Positions 43,057 through 52,608 are shown, counted from the first letter of the stretch. The stretch is 64,000 bases of DNA from an uncultured Paracoccaceae bacterium (GCA_947497985.1 CANMIX010000001.1:62001-126000), one strand, 5' to 3'. Made by a program: numbers and translations. The notes: generated by a model from the letters alone, not told the origin.

Positions 43057-44019
43057 ATGCACAGCATTTCGAACACCGCAAAGATCCTTGGCATATTGGC
43101 GGCAGTTGGCGCTGCAGCCTGCTTTTCCATTATCGATATGCTGTTTAAATTTCTGTCGTCCGGCTATCCGCTTTATGAGGTGGTTTTTATCCGCTCAGCC
43201 ATTGCACTGGTGCTTTTGTTGCTGGTCCTTGTACCGTTGGCCGGGGGATACCACACCCTGCGCACCCAGGTTCCGCGTCTGCATCTGATCCGCAGCCTTT
43301 TGGTTCTGGGGGGCAATATCACGTTTTTCACGGGGCTTGCGGTGCTGCCTTTGGCCGATGCTGTCGCCATCGGCTTTGCAACCCCGCTTGTGGTGACAAT
43401 CCTGTCGGTTCTGATCCTTGGCGAACACGTTGGACCCTGGCGATGGAGCGCAGTTGGCATTGGCTTTGCAGGCGTCCTGATAATCATGCAACCGGGCAGT
43501 GGCAGCTTTCAGTGGGCCGCATTTTTGCCGCTGATCGGGGCCTGCGGATATGCAGGCATGCACATCATGTCCCGCCGCATTGGAAAACACGACGCCACGG
43601 TTGCCCTGTCGTTTTATCCGCTTTGTGGTTTTCTGATTGTCAGCTCGATTGCCGGTTTGTGGTTTGGCGACGGGCGATGGGCCGGTATCGGCGCTGAATT
43701 GGGCAGCTTCCTGCTGCGCCCCTGGGCCTGGCCGACCACGGCCGAATGGCCCTTGTTTATCGGTGCAGGGCTGGCCGGATCCGTGGGGGGATATCTTGTC
43801 AGCCACGCCTATAAAACGGCCGAAGCTGGGTTGGTGGCGCCGTTTGAATACATCGCTCTACCCCTTGCAACCCTTTGGGGTATCTTGGTGTTTCAGGAAT
43901 GGCCCGAATTGCAGGTCTGGCTCGGATCACTCTTGATTATCGGTGCCGGGCTTGTTTCTCTTTGGCGCGAAACGCGACAGCAAAAACCACCCAGCCGTCC
44001 CAGACCACGCAATATTTAA
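43057..44019 (+). CDS. DMT-superfamily (EamA) transporter
   Basis: 320 residues, ten membrane helices in two EamA repeats (first GILAAVGAAACFSIIDMLF; second half from LIGACGYAGMHIMSRRIG). RSLLVLGGNITFFTGLAVLP and PFEYIALPLATLWGILVFQE are typical. Substrates in this family range over amino acids and metabolites; unknown here. ATG 43057 has AGGAGA upstream. The 209-base gap to the divergent NIPSNAP gene holds the promoters. Confidence 0.9.
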   Translation: MHSISNTAKILGILAAVGAAACFSIIDMLFKFLSSGYPLYEVVFIRSAIALVLLLLVLVPLAGGYHTLRTQVPRLHLIRSLLVLGGNITFFTGLAVLPLADAVAIGFATPLVVTILSVLILGEHVGPWRWSAVGIGFAGVLIIMQPGSGSFQWAAFLPLIGACGYAGMHIMSRRIGKHDATVALSFYPLCGFLIVSSIAGLWFGDGRWAGIGAELGSFLLRPWAWPTTAEWPLFIGAGLAGSVGGYLVSHAYKTAEAGLVAPFEYIALPLATLWGILVFQEWPELQVWLGSLLIIGAGLVSLWRETRQQKPPSRPRPRNI

Positions 44020-44042
44020 GCATTTGAACACAGGAAGTTTCC

Positions 44043-44675
44043 ATGACCTCTGAACCTACAATCAAAGCCGTCGTTTTTGATCTCGGCCGCGTGTTGATCA
44101 ACTGGGAACCGGAGGCGTTTTATGACGCCCAAATCGGCGAGGCGCGGCGCAAGGCGTTCTTTGACACGGTGCCGATCCATGACACCAACCTGAACGTGGA
44201 CCGTGGATATCCGTTTAAGGAAACGATTTACGCCCTGGCCGAGGAATATCCCGATTGGAGCCAGGAAATCCGTTGGTGGCATGACTGCTGGTTAGAGATG
44301 GCCTCACCCCGGATCCCACATTCCGAACGCCTGCTCCGCGCGCTCAAGTCCAAAGGCATCCCGGTTTTGGCCCTCACCAATTTTGGCGCCGAAACGTTTG
44401 AGATCGCCAAGGATGAGTATGATTTCCTGGCTGAATTCGATCAGGCCTATGTTTCGGGTCAGTTGAAATGCATCAAGCCTGATGCCGAGATCTATCAACA
44501 TCTGGAACAGGGCAGCGGCTGGTCCGGTGCAGAACTGATCTTTGCCGATGACCGTCCAGAAAACATTGAGGCCGCCGCCAAACGTGGCTGGCAGACACAT
44601 CTGTTTACGACACCCGATGGCTGGGCCAAACGACTGGTGACCGAGGGGCTTTTGACACAGGACGAAGCGCAGTGA
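44043..44675 (+). CDS. HAD-family phosphatase (YihX/DhlB-like)
   Basis: 210 residues. Motif I AVVFDLGRVLINWEP, motif II VLALTNFGAETFEI, motif III lysine in GQLKCIKPDAEIYQHL and motif IV IFADDRPENIEAAAKRGWQ. FDLGRVL (glycine after leucine rather than D-x-D) is seen in the YihX/haloacid-dehalogenase branch. The cap is small and helical (about residues 20-90). It overlaps the next gene by four bases. Substrate unknown. Confidence 0.9.
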   Translation: MTSEPTIKAVVFDLGRVLINWEPEAFYDAQIGEARRKAFFDTVPIHDTNLNVDRGYPFKETIYALAEEYPDWSQEIRWWHDCWLEMASPRIPHSERLLRALKSKGIPVLALTNFGAETFEIAKDEYDFLAEFDQAYVSGQLKCIKPDAEIYQHLEQGSGWSGAELIFADDRPENIEAAAKRGWQTHLFTTPDGWAKRLVTEGLLTQDEAQ

Positions 44676-45595
44676 ATCTACCAAGTATCTCTTTCGAACA
44701 GGGAGAAGCGCTGCTGGATTGGCGCGGCTTCACCGAAGCACTTGCTGCCGGGCACAACCTGCCCAAGGCCGAAATTGGCGACACGTTCCTCTATCGCAAG
44801 GACGACACATTGCTGAGCCGCGCTGCCTGGATCGATGGGTTGGGCATGGCCGTTAAAACCGCCAATATCTTCCCCGGCAATTCCGCATTGGGCGTGCCGA
44901 TGATCAACGGTGCGGTGATGCTTTATGCGGATCAAACCGGGGTGCCAGAGGCCTTGGTGGATTTCCATCTGGTGACCAAATGGAAAACCGCTGGCGACAG
45001 CCTGCTGGGTGCGCTACGTCTGGCCAATACAGCCGCAAAAGAGATCCTGATTGTTGGCGCAGGCACAGTTGCCGGATCCTTGATCGAGGCCTTTTCCAGC
45101 TGTTACTCTGATGCCCAGATCCGCATCTGGAACCGCACCACGGTCAAAGCGACGGCGTTATGCGACCAATATCCCGGCACCATGGTAGCGCCCAACTTGG
45201 AGACGGCTGTGCAGACCGCAGACATCATTCTGACCTGCACCATGTCTTCCACACCCGTGATAAAAGGGGAATGGCTGCGCCCCGGACAACATCTGAACAT
45301 GATCGGTGCGTACCGCCCCGACATGCGCGAGGCGGATGATCAAGCGCTGCTCCGGGCGCAGATTTTCACTGACAGTTTTGACACCACCCTGGATCACATC
45401 GGTGAGTTCAAGATCCCGCTGGCCGAGGGCGAGTTGCAGCGGTCGGACGTTCTGGCGGACTTCTATGACATCGGGACCTTCCCCGCGTTTGATCCGACGC
45501 AGATCACCCTGTTCAAAAACGGCGGCGGTGCCCATCTGGACCTGATGACTGCCCGCCACATCCTGTCACTGTGGCAGGCTCAAAACGCCAGTTAA
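44672..45595 (+). CDS. Ornithine cyclodeaminase / mu-crystallin family protein
   Basis: 307 residues, GTG start overlapping the previous stop. NAD-binding segment EILIVGAGTVAGSLIEAF, substrate region LVTKWKTAGDSLLGALRLA (lysine and arginine-like contacts) and IGAYRPDMREADDQAL with the catalytic aspartate region GEFKIPLAEGEL are those of the OCD family. Members include ornithine cyclodeaminase, ketimine reductase and proline-forming enzymes; the exact reaction cannot be told. An element of the two-hairpin repeat family begins 20 bases past its stop. Confidence 0.88.
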   Translation: MNLPSISFEQGEALLDWRGFTEALAAGHNLPKAEIGDTFLYRKDDTLLSRAAWIDGLGMAVKTANIFPGNSALGVPMINGAVMLYADQTGVPEALVDFHLVTKWKTAGDSLLGALRLANTAAKEILIVGAGTVAGSLIEAFSSCYSDAQIRIWNRTTVKATALCDQYPGTMVAPNLETAVQTADIILTCTMSSTPVIKGEWLRPGQHLNMIGAYRPDMREADDQALLRAQIFTDSFDTTLDHIGEFKIPLAEGELQRSDVLADFYDIGTFPAFDPTQITLFKNGGGAHLDLMTARHILSLWQAQNAS

Positions 45596-45614
45596 CCGCA
45601 GCATAGGGCGTGCA

Positions 45615-45678
45615 CTCCCGCCCGTCTTCGACCTTAAAGGTCTCATCCCGTTGGGCCGCGCGCCGCTGACGCGGCGCG
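45615..45678 (-). repeat. Two-hairpin intergenic repeat, copy B
   Basis: Read on the minus strand: hairpin 1 CGCGCCGC-GTCA-GCGGCGCG (45678-45659), spacer, GCCCAACGGGATG (45656-45644), hairpin 2 GACC-TTTAA-GGTC, then GAAGACGGGCGGGAG ending at 45615. It starts 14 bases past the stop of the MFS gene on the same strand and fills the space between two convergent genes. Confidence 0.78.
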
Positions 45679-45691
45679 GGTGGCGCATTGA

Positions 45692-46948
45692 TCAGGCCGC
45701 GACAGCTTGTAAGCGACGTTCGCGAATGGGCAGATGCACAATTGCGCTGAAGGCTCCCACAGCGACACCAATCCACCAGACCACTGTGTAATCGCCGTAG
45801 GTGTCATACATCCGACCACCCAGCCACACACCCAGGAACCCACCCAGCTGGTGGCTGAAAAACACGATCCCATAGAGCGTGCCCATATACCGCAGACCAT
45901 AGATATGTGCGATCAGCCCAGATGTAAGCGGCACGGTTGCCAGCCAAAGCGAGCCCATCACCACCGAGAAGATGATCACCGTCATCGGCGTGATTGGCAG
46001 CAGAATAAAAGTACCCGCCACCACGGTGCGTGCCAGATAAATGCCCGCCAGCAAATATTTCTTGGAGAACCGTTTTCCGGCCCAACCAGCCATCAGCGTA
46101 CCGCCCACATTCGCGGCCCCAATCAAAGCGATAGACACCGCCCCCAACGCCGAGGTGGTTGTCACCCCAAGCCCATGCAGCAGGCTGCCGGGCATGATCG
46201 GGCCGCACATCTCGGTGACAAAGGCCGGGAAATGCGCCGTGATAAAGGCCAGCTGATAGCCACAGCTGAAGAAGCCGAGGAAGATCAACGTGTAACTGGG
46301 ATCTTTCATCGCCTTTTTCAGAATGCCGCCCAGGCTTTCTTCAAGCTCTGCCTTACTGGCCGCAGGCGGCACCCGCATCAAAGGCAGCGTCAGGATAAGC
46401 GCCAGCACAACACCCGCAAAGATGATAAACACCATCTGCCAGCTGAGGAAGGACAACAACCATTCCGCCGTTGGCGCGCCGATGATCTGCCCGGCAGAGC
46501 CTGCAGCCGTCACAATCGCCAGCGACATTGATCGGTTTTCATCCGAACTGGCCCGGCCCACCACGGCCAACACCACACCAAACCCGGTGCCCGCGATGCC
46601 AAAGCCCACCAGCCACTCATAGGCCTGCATCGCACCGGCCGAGGTCGCGCCTGCGCTCAGCACCAATCCGATGGCATAGACAATCGCCCCAATCACAATG
46701 GCTTTGCGATCACCAACCCGTTCCGCAATCGCACCAAAGATCGGCTGCCCAATGCCCCAGGCGAGGTTCTGAAACGCAATCGCAAGCGAGAATTCCGCGC
46801 GCGCCCAGCCAAATTCATCAGCAATCGGGATCTGGAACACCCCAAAAGAGGCGCGCACCGCAAAGCTGACCATAATAATAACGCAGCCCACAATCAGAAC
46901 TGGCGTGAACAAAGGCGCTGCAGCGTGCCGAGCGATGGGCTGGGACAT
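45692..46948 (-). CDS. Major facilitator superfamily transporter
   Basis: 418 residues, twelve hydrophobic helices from LFTPVLIVGCVIIMVSFAVR. The MFS motif GAIAERVGDRKAIVIG follows helix 2, and AGWAGKRFSKKYLLAG is its counterpart in the second half. It resembles the oxalate/formate- and monocarboxylate-type MFS group. GAAAGGAAA lies before the ATG. Substrate unknown. Divergent from zapE. Confidence 0.9.
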   Translation of the reverse strand: MSQPIARHAAAPLFTPVLIVGCVIIMVSFAVRASFGVFQIPIADEFGWARAEFSLAIAFQNLAWGIGQPIFGAIAERVGDRKAIVIGAIVYAIGLVLSAGATSAGAMQAYEWLVGFGIAGTGFGVVLAVVGRASSDENRSMSLAIVTAAGSAGQIIGAPTAEWLLSFLSWQMVFIIFAGVVLALILTLPLMRVPPAASKAELEESLGGILKKAMKDPSYTLIFLGFFSCGYQLAFITAHFPAFVTEMCGPIMPGSLLHGLGVTTTSALGAVSIALIGAANVGGTLMAGWAGKRFSKKYLLAGIYLARTVVAGTFILLPITPMTVIIFSVVMGSLWLATVPLTSGLIAHIYGLRYMGTLYGIVFFSHQLGGFLGVWLGGRMYDTYGDYTVVWWIGVAVGAFSAIVHLPIRERRLQAVAA

Positions 46949-47107
46949 GGGGTTTCCTTTCAGGAGAGCAGACGGACTTTACCCAGCGCTACAAAGCGGT
47001 CAAATCATGAAAAATGTACAACATGTTCACTAAATTTGATGCAACTTGGCTTCAGCAGGCATGGCTGTGCTTTTCTCATCATCAAACACGCGTTAATGCT
47101 TCTGCCC

Positions 47108-48181
47108 ATGACCTCGTTACACGCATTGTACCACGCCAAAGTTGCATCGGACGAACTCCGCCCGGATTCCGCTCAAACCGCTGTTATTTCCGAATTCGAC
47201 CGCATTGGCGAAGGGCTACAAGCCGCGCCGGTGAAACGGGGGTTGTTCCGCAAGGCACAGCCACAGGCCGTAAAGGGGTTGTACCTGTGGGGCGGCGTCG
47301 GGCGCGGCAAATCCATGTTGATGGATCTCTTTGTTGAAAGCCTTAGCGATATCCCCTGCCGCCGTGTGCATTTCCATGCTTTCATGCAGGAGATCCATTC
47401 CAAAATGCACGATGCGCGGCAAAAGAATACGGCAGATGCTCTCGCCCCTGTTGCCCGCGAAGTGGCGCAATCCGTGCGCCTGCTTGCCTTTGACGAAATG
47501 CAGATCACCGACATTACCGACGCGATGATCGTAGGGCGCCTGTTTGAGGCGCTGTTTGAGGCCGGTGTTACCGTGGTGACAACCTCCAACCGGGTGCCGG
47601 ATGACCTTTACAAAGACGGGTTGAACCGACAGCTGTTCCTACCTTTCATTGATCTCATCAAGGAAAAGATGGAAGTCTGGGAAATGGTGTCGCCTACCGA
47701 TTACCGCCAGGACCGCCTGACCGGATCGCCTGTCTATTTCTCTCCGGTCAATGCCGATGCCCGCGCGCAGATCCAGGCCATTTGGGATGATCTGGCCGGC
47801 GGATCCGCCGATCCGTTGCAGCTGGAAGTCAAAGGGCGGTTGGTTGAATTGCCCGCCTTCCGCAACGGCGTGGCGCGGGCGCGGTTCTTTGACCTTTGTG
47901 GCAAAATGCTCGGCCCCGGCGATTATTTGGCGATTGCCGAGGAGGTCAAAGTCCTGATACTCGAAGACATCCCCAGCCTGGGGCGCAGCAATTTCAACGA
48001 AGCCAAACGCTTTGTAACCCTGATTGACGCGCTTTATGAGGCCCGCGTGCGACTGATTTGCTCTGCCGCGGCCGAGCCAGAGTTTCTTTATGTCGAAGGC
48101 GAAGGGGTGTTTGAATTTGAACGCACCGCCAGCCGTCTTCGGGAAATGCAGGACAAGGATTGGGGTCAGGATCCAAACTGA
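47108..48181 (+). CDS. zapE: Cell division protein ZapE (AFG1-like ATPase)
   Basis: 357 residues. ZapE is a Z-ring-associated ATPase of the AFG1 family. Walker A GLYLWGGVGRGKSMLMDLF (about 57-75), Walker B LLAFDEMQITDITDAMI, sensor TTSNRVPDDLYKDGLNR. Length fits. ATG 47108 is used; ATG 47096 is a close alternative, four codons earlier. A repeat copy begins 30 bases beyond its stop. Confidence 0.92.
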   Translation: MTSLHALYHAKVASDELRPDSAQTAVISEFDRIGEGLQAAPVKRGLFRKAQPQAVKGLYLWGGVGRGKSMLMDLFVESLSDIPCRRVHFHAFMQEIHSKMHDARQKNTADALAPVAREVAQSVRLLAFDEMQITDITDAMIVGRLFEALFEAGVTVVTTSNRVPDDLYKDGLNRQLFLPFIDLIKEKMEVWEMVSPTDYRQDRLTGSPVYFSPVNADARAQIQAIWDDLAGGSADPLQLEVKGRLVELPAFRNGVARARFFDLCGKMLGPGDYLAIAEEVKVLILEDIPSLGRSNFNEAKRFVTLIDALYEARVRLICSAAAEPEFLYVEGEGVFEFERTASRLREMQDKDWGQDPN

Positions 48182-48210
48182 TCCGATCCCAGCGGCCTGC
48201 GTGCCTTGAC

Positions 48211-48272
48211 CGCGCCGCGTCAGCGGCGCCCGGCCCAACGGGATGCGGTCGTCAGACCAAAGACGGGCGGGA
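48211..48272 (+). repeat. Two-hairpin intergenic repeat, copy C
   Basis: Hairpin 1 GCGCCGC-GTCA-GCGGCGC (48212-48229), spacer, GCCCAACGGGATGC (48233-48246), hairpin 2 GGTC-GTCA-GACC (48247-48258), then AAAGACGGGCGGGAG ending at 48272. It lies between convergent zapE and folC and is the reverse complement of copy B in layout. Confidence 0.78.
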
Positions 48273-48296
48273 GCGCCGCGCCTGATCTCGGGCCGT

Positions 48297-49574
48297 TCAG
48301 CCGTTTTCGCGCAGGATATGCCCCGCCAGATACAGCGATCCGCAAATCAGCACCCGCACATGGGGGTCTTGCGACACGATCGTCGCCAGCGCTTCTTCCA
48401 CCGATCCTGCAACCTGCGCGGACATTCCAACAGAGGCAGCTGCGTCACATGTGTCCTCTGCGCTCAGCGTGTTCATCTCACCGGGGATCGACACACCTGT
48501 CAGGCTTTCGGCAACATCTGCCAGCGGACGCATATAGCCTGTGACGTCCTTGGTGTTCAGCATGCCGCAGATCAGATGGGTCGACCGTTTTGGCAGGCCT
48601 GACAGAACCTTGGCCAAGGCATCGCCCGCCGCTGCATTGTGACCGCCATCCAACCACAGCTCAGCCGTGCCAGCAGCATCCACTAAGGGTCCGGTCGCAA
48701 GCCGCTGCATCCGCGCAGGCCAAACCGCATCTGTCATCGCCGCTTCACAGGCCGCCTCATCCGCGCCCAGATGCCGCAGAACTGCCAGTGCAGCGCCCGC
48801 ATTGTCGATCTGATGCGCCCCTAGCAACGCAGGCAACGGCAGGTCCAACAACCCACGTTCATCCTTAAACACCAACCGTCCACGTTCTTCCCAGACATGC
48901 CAATGCTGCCCCTGTGCAATCACCGGCGCACCACGGCGCAAGGCGACATCTTCGATCACCTCCATCGCTTCCTCAGATTGTGGTCCCACCACAACCGGTA
49001 CGCCACGTTTGATGATGCCAGCTTTTTCGGCTGCGATTTTGGTCAGCGTATCGCCCAAGAACTGCTCATGATCGATCGACACAGGCGTGATCACCGAGAC
49101 CTCGGGCGTGACAACATTGGTGGCATCCAACCGCCCACCCAGGCCGACCTCTAGCAGCGTGTAATCCGCCTTGGCTCGGGCAAAAGCCAACAGCCCGGCC
49201 ACCGTTGTGATTTCAAAATAAGTGATGTTCTCGCCGCCGTTCTTGGCGTAGCACTCCTCCAGCATCTCGATCAGATGGGATTCTGAGATCAGATCTCCCG
49301 CCAGACGGATCCGTTCGTGAAACCGCGCCAGATGCGGCGAGGTATAGGCATGCACCGATTTCCCCCAGCCTTCCAACCCGGCGCGGATCATCGATTGTGT
49401 CGACCCTTTGCCATTGGTGCCCGCGATATGGATCACAGGCGGCAGATTGTCCTGCGGATTGTCCAGCGCCTGCAACAGCCGCCAGACCCGGTCCAGCGTC
49501 AGGTCAATGATCTTGGGATGCAGCGCCATCATCTGCGCCAGAATGTCATCAGAGGTCTTGGTCATGGCTTTCAC
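48297..49574 (-). CDS. folC: Folylpolyglutamate synthase / dihydrofolate synthase
   Basis: 425 residues. It adds glutamate to dihydropteroate and to reduced folates. P-loop HIAGTNGKGSTQSMI, the Mur-ligase-like VTPVSIDHEQFLGDTLTKIA with metal-binding histidine, and the C-terminal WLDGGHNAAAG are family marks. GTG 49574 is three bases from AAGGA, while ATG 49565 is twelve bases from it; either start is possible. A terminator separates it from accD upstream, though the two genes are commonly adjacent. Confidence 0.95.
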   Translation of the reverse strand: MKAMTKTSDDILAQMMALHPKIIDLTLDRVWRLLQALDNPQDNLPPVIHIAGTNGKGSTQSMIRAGLEGWGKSVHAYTSPHLARFHERIRLAGDLISESHLIEMLEECYAKNGGENITYFEITTVAGLLAFARAKADYTLLEVGLGGRLDATNVVTPEVSVITPVSIDHEQFLGDTLTKIAAEKAGIIKRGVPVVVGPQSEEAMEVIEDVALRRGAPVIAQGQHWHVWEERGRLVFKDERGLLDLPLPALLGAHQIDNAGAALAVLRHLGADEAACEAAMTDAVWPARMQRLATGPLVDAAGTAELWLDGGHNAAAGDALAKVLSGLPKRSTHLICGMLNTKDVTGYMRPLADVAESLTGVSIPGEMNTLSAEDTCDAAASVGMSAQVAGSVEEALATIVSQDPHVRVLICGSLYLAGHILRENG

Positions 49575-49584
49575 GCTTCCTTAC

Positions 49585-49611
49585 AAAAAAGCCCGCCGTC
49601 ACAGGGCGGGC
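49585..49611 (-). terminator. Rho-independent terminator after accD
   Basis: On the minus strand: GCCCGCC (49611-49605), loop, GGCGGGC (49597-49591), then TTTTTT (49590-49585). Strong intrinsic terminator 28 bases after accD. Its T-tract ends 11 bases before the folC start. Confidence 0.9.
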
Positions 49612-49638
49612 CTTTCATCACCAATCACGATATCAGCT

Positions 49639-50601
49639 TCAATCGCTTTTGGCTGTCTCATCTGCGGCAGTTTCCGGTGCCGTTTCGGCCTCGGCTTCTG
49701 CAACAGGCGCGGCCTCTGGGGTCGGCGCTGGCAGATCGCCCACAATCTGTGGCGGCTGTTTCATCAGCATCCGCACAATGGTGATCAACTCATCACGCAT
49801 CTCGGTCCGCGGGGTCACCCGGTCCAACATACCGTGATCCAGCAGGTATTCTGCACGCTGGAACCCTTCGGGTAGTTTTTCGCGGATGGTCTGTTCAATC
49901 ACGCGCGGACCGGCAAAACAGATCAGGGCGTTGGGCTCTGAAATATGCACATCGCCCAGCATCGCATAAGACGCGGTCACACCACCGGTGGTGGGGTGGG
50001 TCAGCACAACGATATAGGGCAGACCGGCCTCTTTCAGCATCTGCACTGCAACTGTGGTGCGCGGCATCTGCATCAGGGACAGGATCCCTTCCTGCATGCG
50101 CGCGCCACCAGCTGCGGAGAACAGAACCAGCGGACGGCCCAGTTTCACGGCTTCCTCAGCGGCGGCAATGATCGCATTGCCCACATACATGCCCATGGAC
50201 CCACCCATGAACGAAAAGTCCTGCGCGGCAGCCACAATCGGCGTACGACCGATTTCACCACAGGCAACCAACATCGCCTCGGCCTCGTCGGTTTTCTTCT
50301 GCGCGGCCTTCATACGATCAGGATACTTCTTCTGATCGCGGAACTTCAGCGGGTCGGCCACAGGTTCAGGCACGTCGACCTCTGTAAAGACACCGCCATC
50401 AAACAGCGCCAGAAACCGGTCGCGCGGCGTGATATGCATATGGTGTCCACATTGGGTGCAGACGTTCTGATTGTCGCTCAGCTCGCGGTGAAACAGCATG
50501 GTGCCGCATTCACTGCATTTGTGCCAAAGGTTCTCAGGGACTTCACGGCGCGAAAAGATCGAATTGATCCGCGGCCGGACGTAGTTGGTGATCCAGTTCA
50601 T
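49639..50601 (-). CDS. accD: Acetyl-CoA carboxylase carboxyltransferase subunit beta
   Basis: 320 residues. Transfers the carboxyl group to acetyl-CoA to make malonyl-CoA, with AccA. N-terminal zinc ribbon [15 protein letters not shown] and CTQCGHHM; carboxyltransferase core [20 protein letters not shown] and [19 protein letters not shown] tail of about 30 residues rich in alanine, glutamate and threonine extends beyond the E. coli protein. A terminator lies directly downstream. Confidence 0.97.
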   Translation of the reverse strand: MNWITNYVRPRINSIFSRREVPENLWHKCSECGTMLFHRELSDNQNVCTQCGHHMHITPRDRFLALFDGGVFTEVDVPEPVADPLKFRDQKKYPDRMKAAQKKTDEAEAMLVACGEIGRTPIVAAAQDFSFMGGSMGMYVGNAIIAAAEEAVKLGRPLVLFSAAGGARMQEGILSLMQMPRTTVAVQMLKEAGLPYIVVLTHPTTGGVTASYAMLGDVHISEPNALICFAGPRVIEQTIREKLPEGFQRAEYLLDHGMLDRVTPRTEMRDELITIVRMLMKQPPQIVGDLPAPTPEAAPVAEAEAETAPETAADETAKSD

Positions 50602-50662
50602 GTCATGCCTTCACATGGGGCGGTTTGGCCCATCAGATAAGGCCAGTTTACAGCAATTGCAA

Positions 50663-51562
50663 TCAAGCCCTGATCGCAAGCCGGGCAACAAGCCAGGAAA
50701 CCAGCATCATTGCAAAATCCACCCACAGCCAGGGGCGGATCTGTGCGCTATCGCTCAACTCAAAGGGGGCAAGATACAGCGCCAGCCCATTCAGGCTGCT
50801 GGGCGAGCCAACAATCAACAAGGCCACCACATTATTCACCAGATGGACCGCCACCGCCGGTCCCAGACTGCCAGCCCGCGCAGTCAGATCTGCCATCAAC
50901 ACACCAAACAACCCGGCCCAAAGCGCGATCAGCAGCGCATTCTCCCCCGCCTCGGCCGGCAAGTAGTGCCCCAGCGCAAAAATCACCGATGGCAGCCCCA
51001 TCCACACCCACCCGGATGAGAACCGCGCCGCCAACGCCTGTTGAATATAGCCACGAAACAACAGCTCTTCGGCCTCGACCTGGACCAGCACACCCAGCAA
51101 CGCCAAGGGCAGCAACCGGAGCCATTGCCCCATCTCCAAATTGGGAACCAGCGCCACGTTCACCCCGTAGGGCGGCGTTATGGTGAGGACCAGCCACAGG
51201 ATGATCAAGCCGCTCAAGGTTCTGCGAAACTGGCGAAAGAACAGCGGCATCGGGCCAAACAGGCTCAGCTCGGAACGGTGGTGAAACAGCCGCGCGGCCA
51301 AAACCACGCCAATGCTGACAAAGACAAAGCTAAACAACAGCACCAACATTGCCGCGGGGGTTTCCCCCTCATGCGGGGCCAGTAATTCCGTTGAGAGGGA
51401 CGCCGTTAGGTCAAAGAACAGTTTGGTGCCGATCAGGCTCACCGTAAAAATGAGCCCCAGACCCGCCAGAATCCGCCAAATTGCGGCATGGGATCGCGCC
51501 GACCCCACAAGGCCTTCGTGCGCGTCATATCGGGGTGAAAGAATGAATAAGAGGTGTTTCAT
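50663..51562 (-). CDS. CPBP-family intramembrane metalloprotease
   Basis: 299 residues, about eight hydrophobic segments. The CPBP (CAAX protease/bacteriocin processing) motifs are EAEELLFRGYIQQAL (EExxxR), FALGHYLPAEAGE (FxxxH) and VHLVNNVVALL (HxxxN), in order at about 185-275. Role in bacteria largely unknown. ATG 51562 (MKHLLFILSPRYDA) is used. It follows a promoter region shared with the divergent lipoprotein gene. Confidence 0.9.
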   Translation of the reverse strand: MKHLLFILSPRYDAHEGLVGSARSHAAIWRILAGLGLIFTVSLIGTKLFFDLTASLSTELLAPHEGETPAAMLVLLFSFVFVSIGVVLAARLFHHRSELSLFGPMPLFFRQFRRTLSGLIILWLVLTITPPYGVNVALVPNLEMGQWLRLLPLALLGVLVQVEAEELLFRGYIQQALAARFSSGWVWMGLPSVIFALGHYLPAEAGENALLIALWAGLFGVLMADLTARAGSLGPAVAVHLVNNVVALLIVGSPSSLNGLALYLAPFELSDSAQIRPWLWVDFAMMLVSWLVARLAIRA

Positions 51563-51735
51563 CAAAAATATGCCTGAATTTCCCGCAACATACAGAAGGC
51601 TCCGCATGTCAACTGTGACGCAACTGCATCCCCACCCTCTGTGTCAAAGCAAGGTGAAAGCCGATGCTTGATACAAATTAACGGCCCGTTTATCCCATGT
51701 GGGAATCCCAACGCCCAAAAGAAAGGACACGGGTC

Positions 51736-52608
51736 GTGACGACGCCAAAATCTTTCGGCCGCCGCCTACTGGCCCTTGTTGTTTTGTCTGCTGCTTTGGC
51801 TGGATGCAGCAATTCTGGCGTGTTTTCTTTTGCCTCGCGTTCTGCAGATCTAAACCGCAGCCTGCCGCGCGGGCTGACCGAAATCCGTATGGGTGAAGAC
51901 CCGGTCATCATTGCCGCCCCCGAAGGCTTCTGCTTTGACCAGCAAACATTGGAACGTGGCGTCAATGGCAGCTTTGCATTGTTGGCCCGCTGCGAAAACG
52001 TGCGCCCTTTGACCCGTCATCGCCTGAATTTTGGCCGCACCAGCGATCTGGACCCGGCCGTGATTTCGGCCGTGGTTTCTGGTCCGCTGATTGCCGCACA
52101 GACCCCCAGCGTGGAAGCGTTGATCAACGCGTCTTCGCCGGTGCAAGTTTTTGCCCAACATCCCGATGATCTGATGCCGATGGTGCGGATGCAAGCCGTC
52201 GCTCCGGGCGTTCCGGGCACCAGCACCACCCAATGGAGGGGCGCAATGGCGCTTGGCAACCGGGTCGTGGCCCTCTCGCTTTATGCCCCCGACGGCAGCG
52301 ACCTGCTTGGCCCATCGGGGGCAAAACTGCTGCGAGACATGGCGCGGCGTTCTGATCTCCAGTCGCGCAATGCGCTGCCTTTGGCCCCCCCCACCGCAAA
52401 TCTTCGCCCAACGGCACGCCCCGCCACTGCAAGCTCCGTTACGGCACGCCCCGCAGTCACACTCGAACAATCTCCTGCAGATGTCGTACCTGCCGGTCCC
52501 CTACGCCCCCGTCTGCGTCCGGGCACGCCGGCGCCCGTAACCGTTGCTCAAGCTCCGCGACCAGAAAAAGTTTCGCGGCGCTGGCGCATCGGCGATTTGT
52601 TTAAATGA
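51736..52608 (+). CDS. Probable lipoprotein, uncharacterised
   Basis: 290 residues. The signal peptide ends in a lipobox LAGC (cysteine near residue 24) after FGRRLLALVVLSA. GTG 51736 is the start because AAAGGA lies eight bases upstream. The mature part contains PEGFCFDQQTLERG and a cysteine pair, then a long region (about 215-275) rich in proline, alanine, arginine and threonine that reads as a flexible linker, ending SRRWRIGDLFK. Family not recognised; possibly an envelope protein restricted to Rhodobacteraceae. Confidence 0.7.
   Translation: MTTPKSFGRRLLALVVLSAALAGCSNSGVFSFASRSADLNRSLPRGLTEIRMGEDPVIIAAPEGFCFDQQTLERGVNGSFALLARCENVRPLTRHRLNFGRTSDLDPAVISAVVSGPLIAAQTPSVEALINASSPVQVFAQHPDDLMPMVRMQAVAPGVPGTSTTQWRGAMALGNRVVALSLYAPDGSDLLGPSGAKLLRDMARRSDLQSRNALPLAPPTANLRPTARPATASSVTARPAVTLEQSPADVVPAGPLRPRLRPGTPAPVTVAQAPRPEKVSRRWRIGDLFK

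Noticed and set aside
38383-48272. Assignment of the repeats to the cuckoo/CcsR (CCUCCUCCC) sRNA family
   Set aside because: The C-rich block CTCCCGCC lies outside the hairpins and does not match the loop motif of that family.
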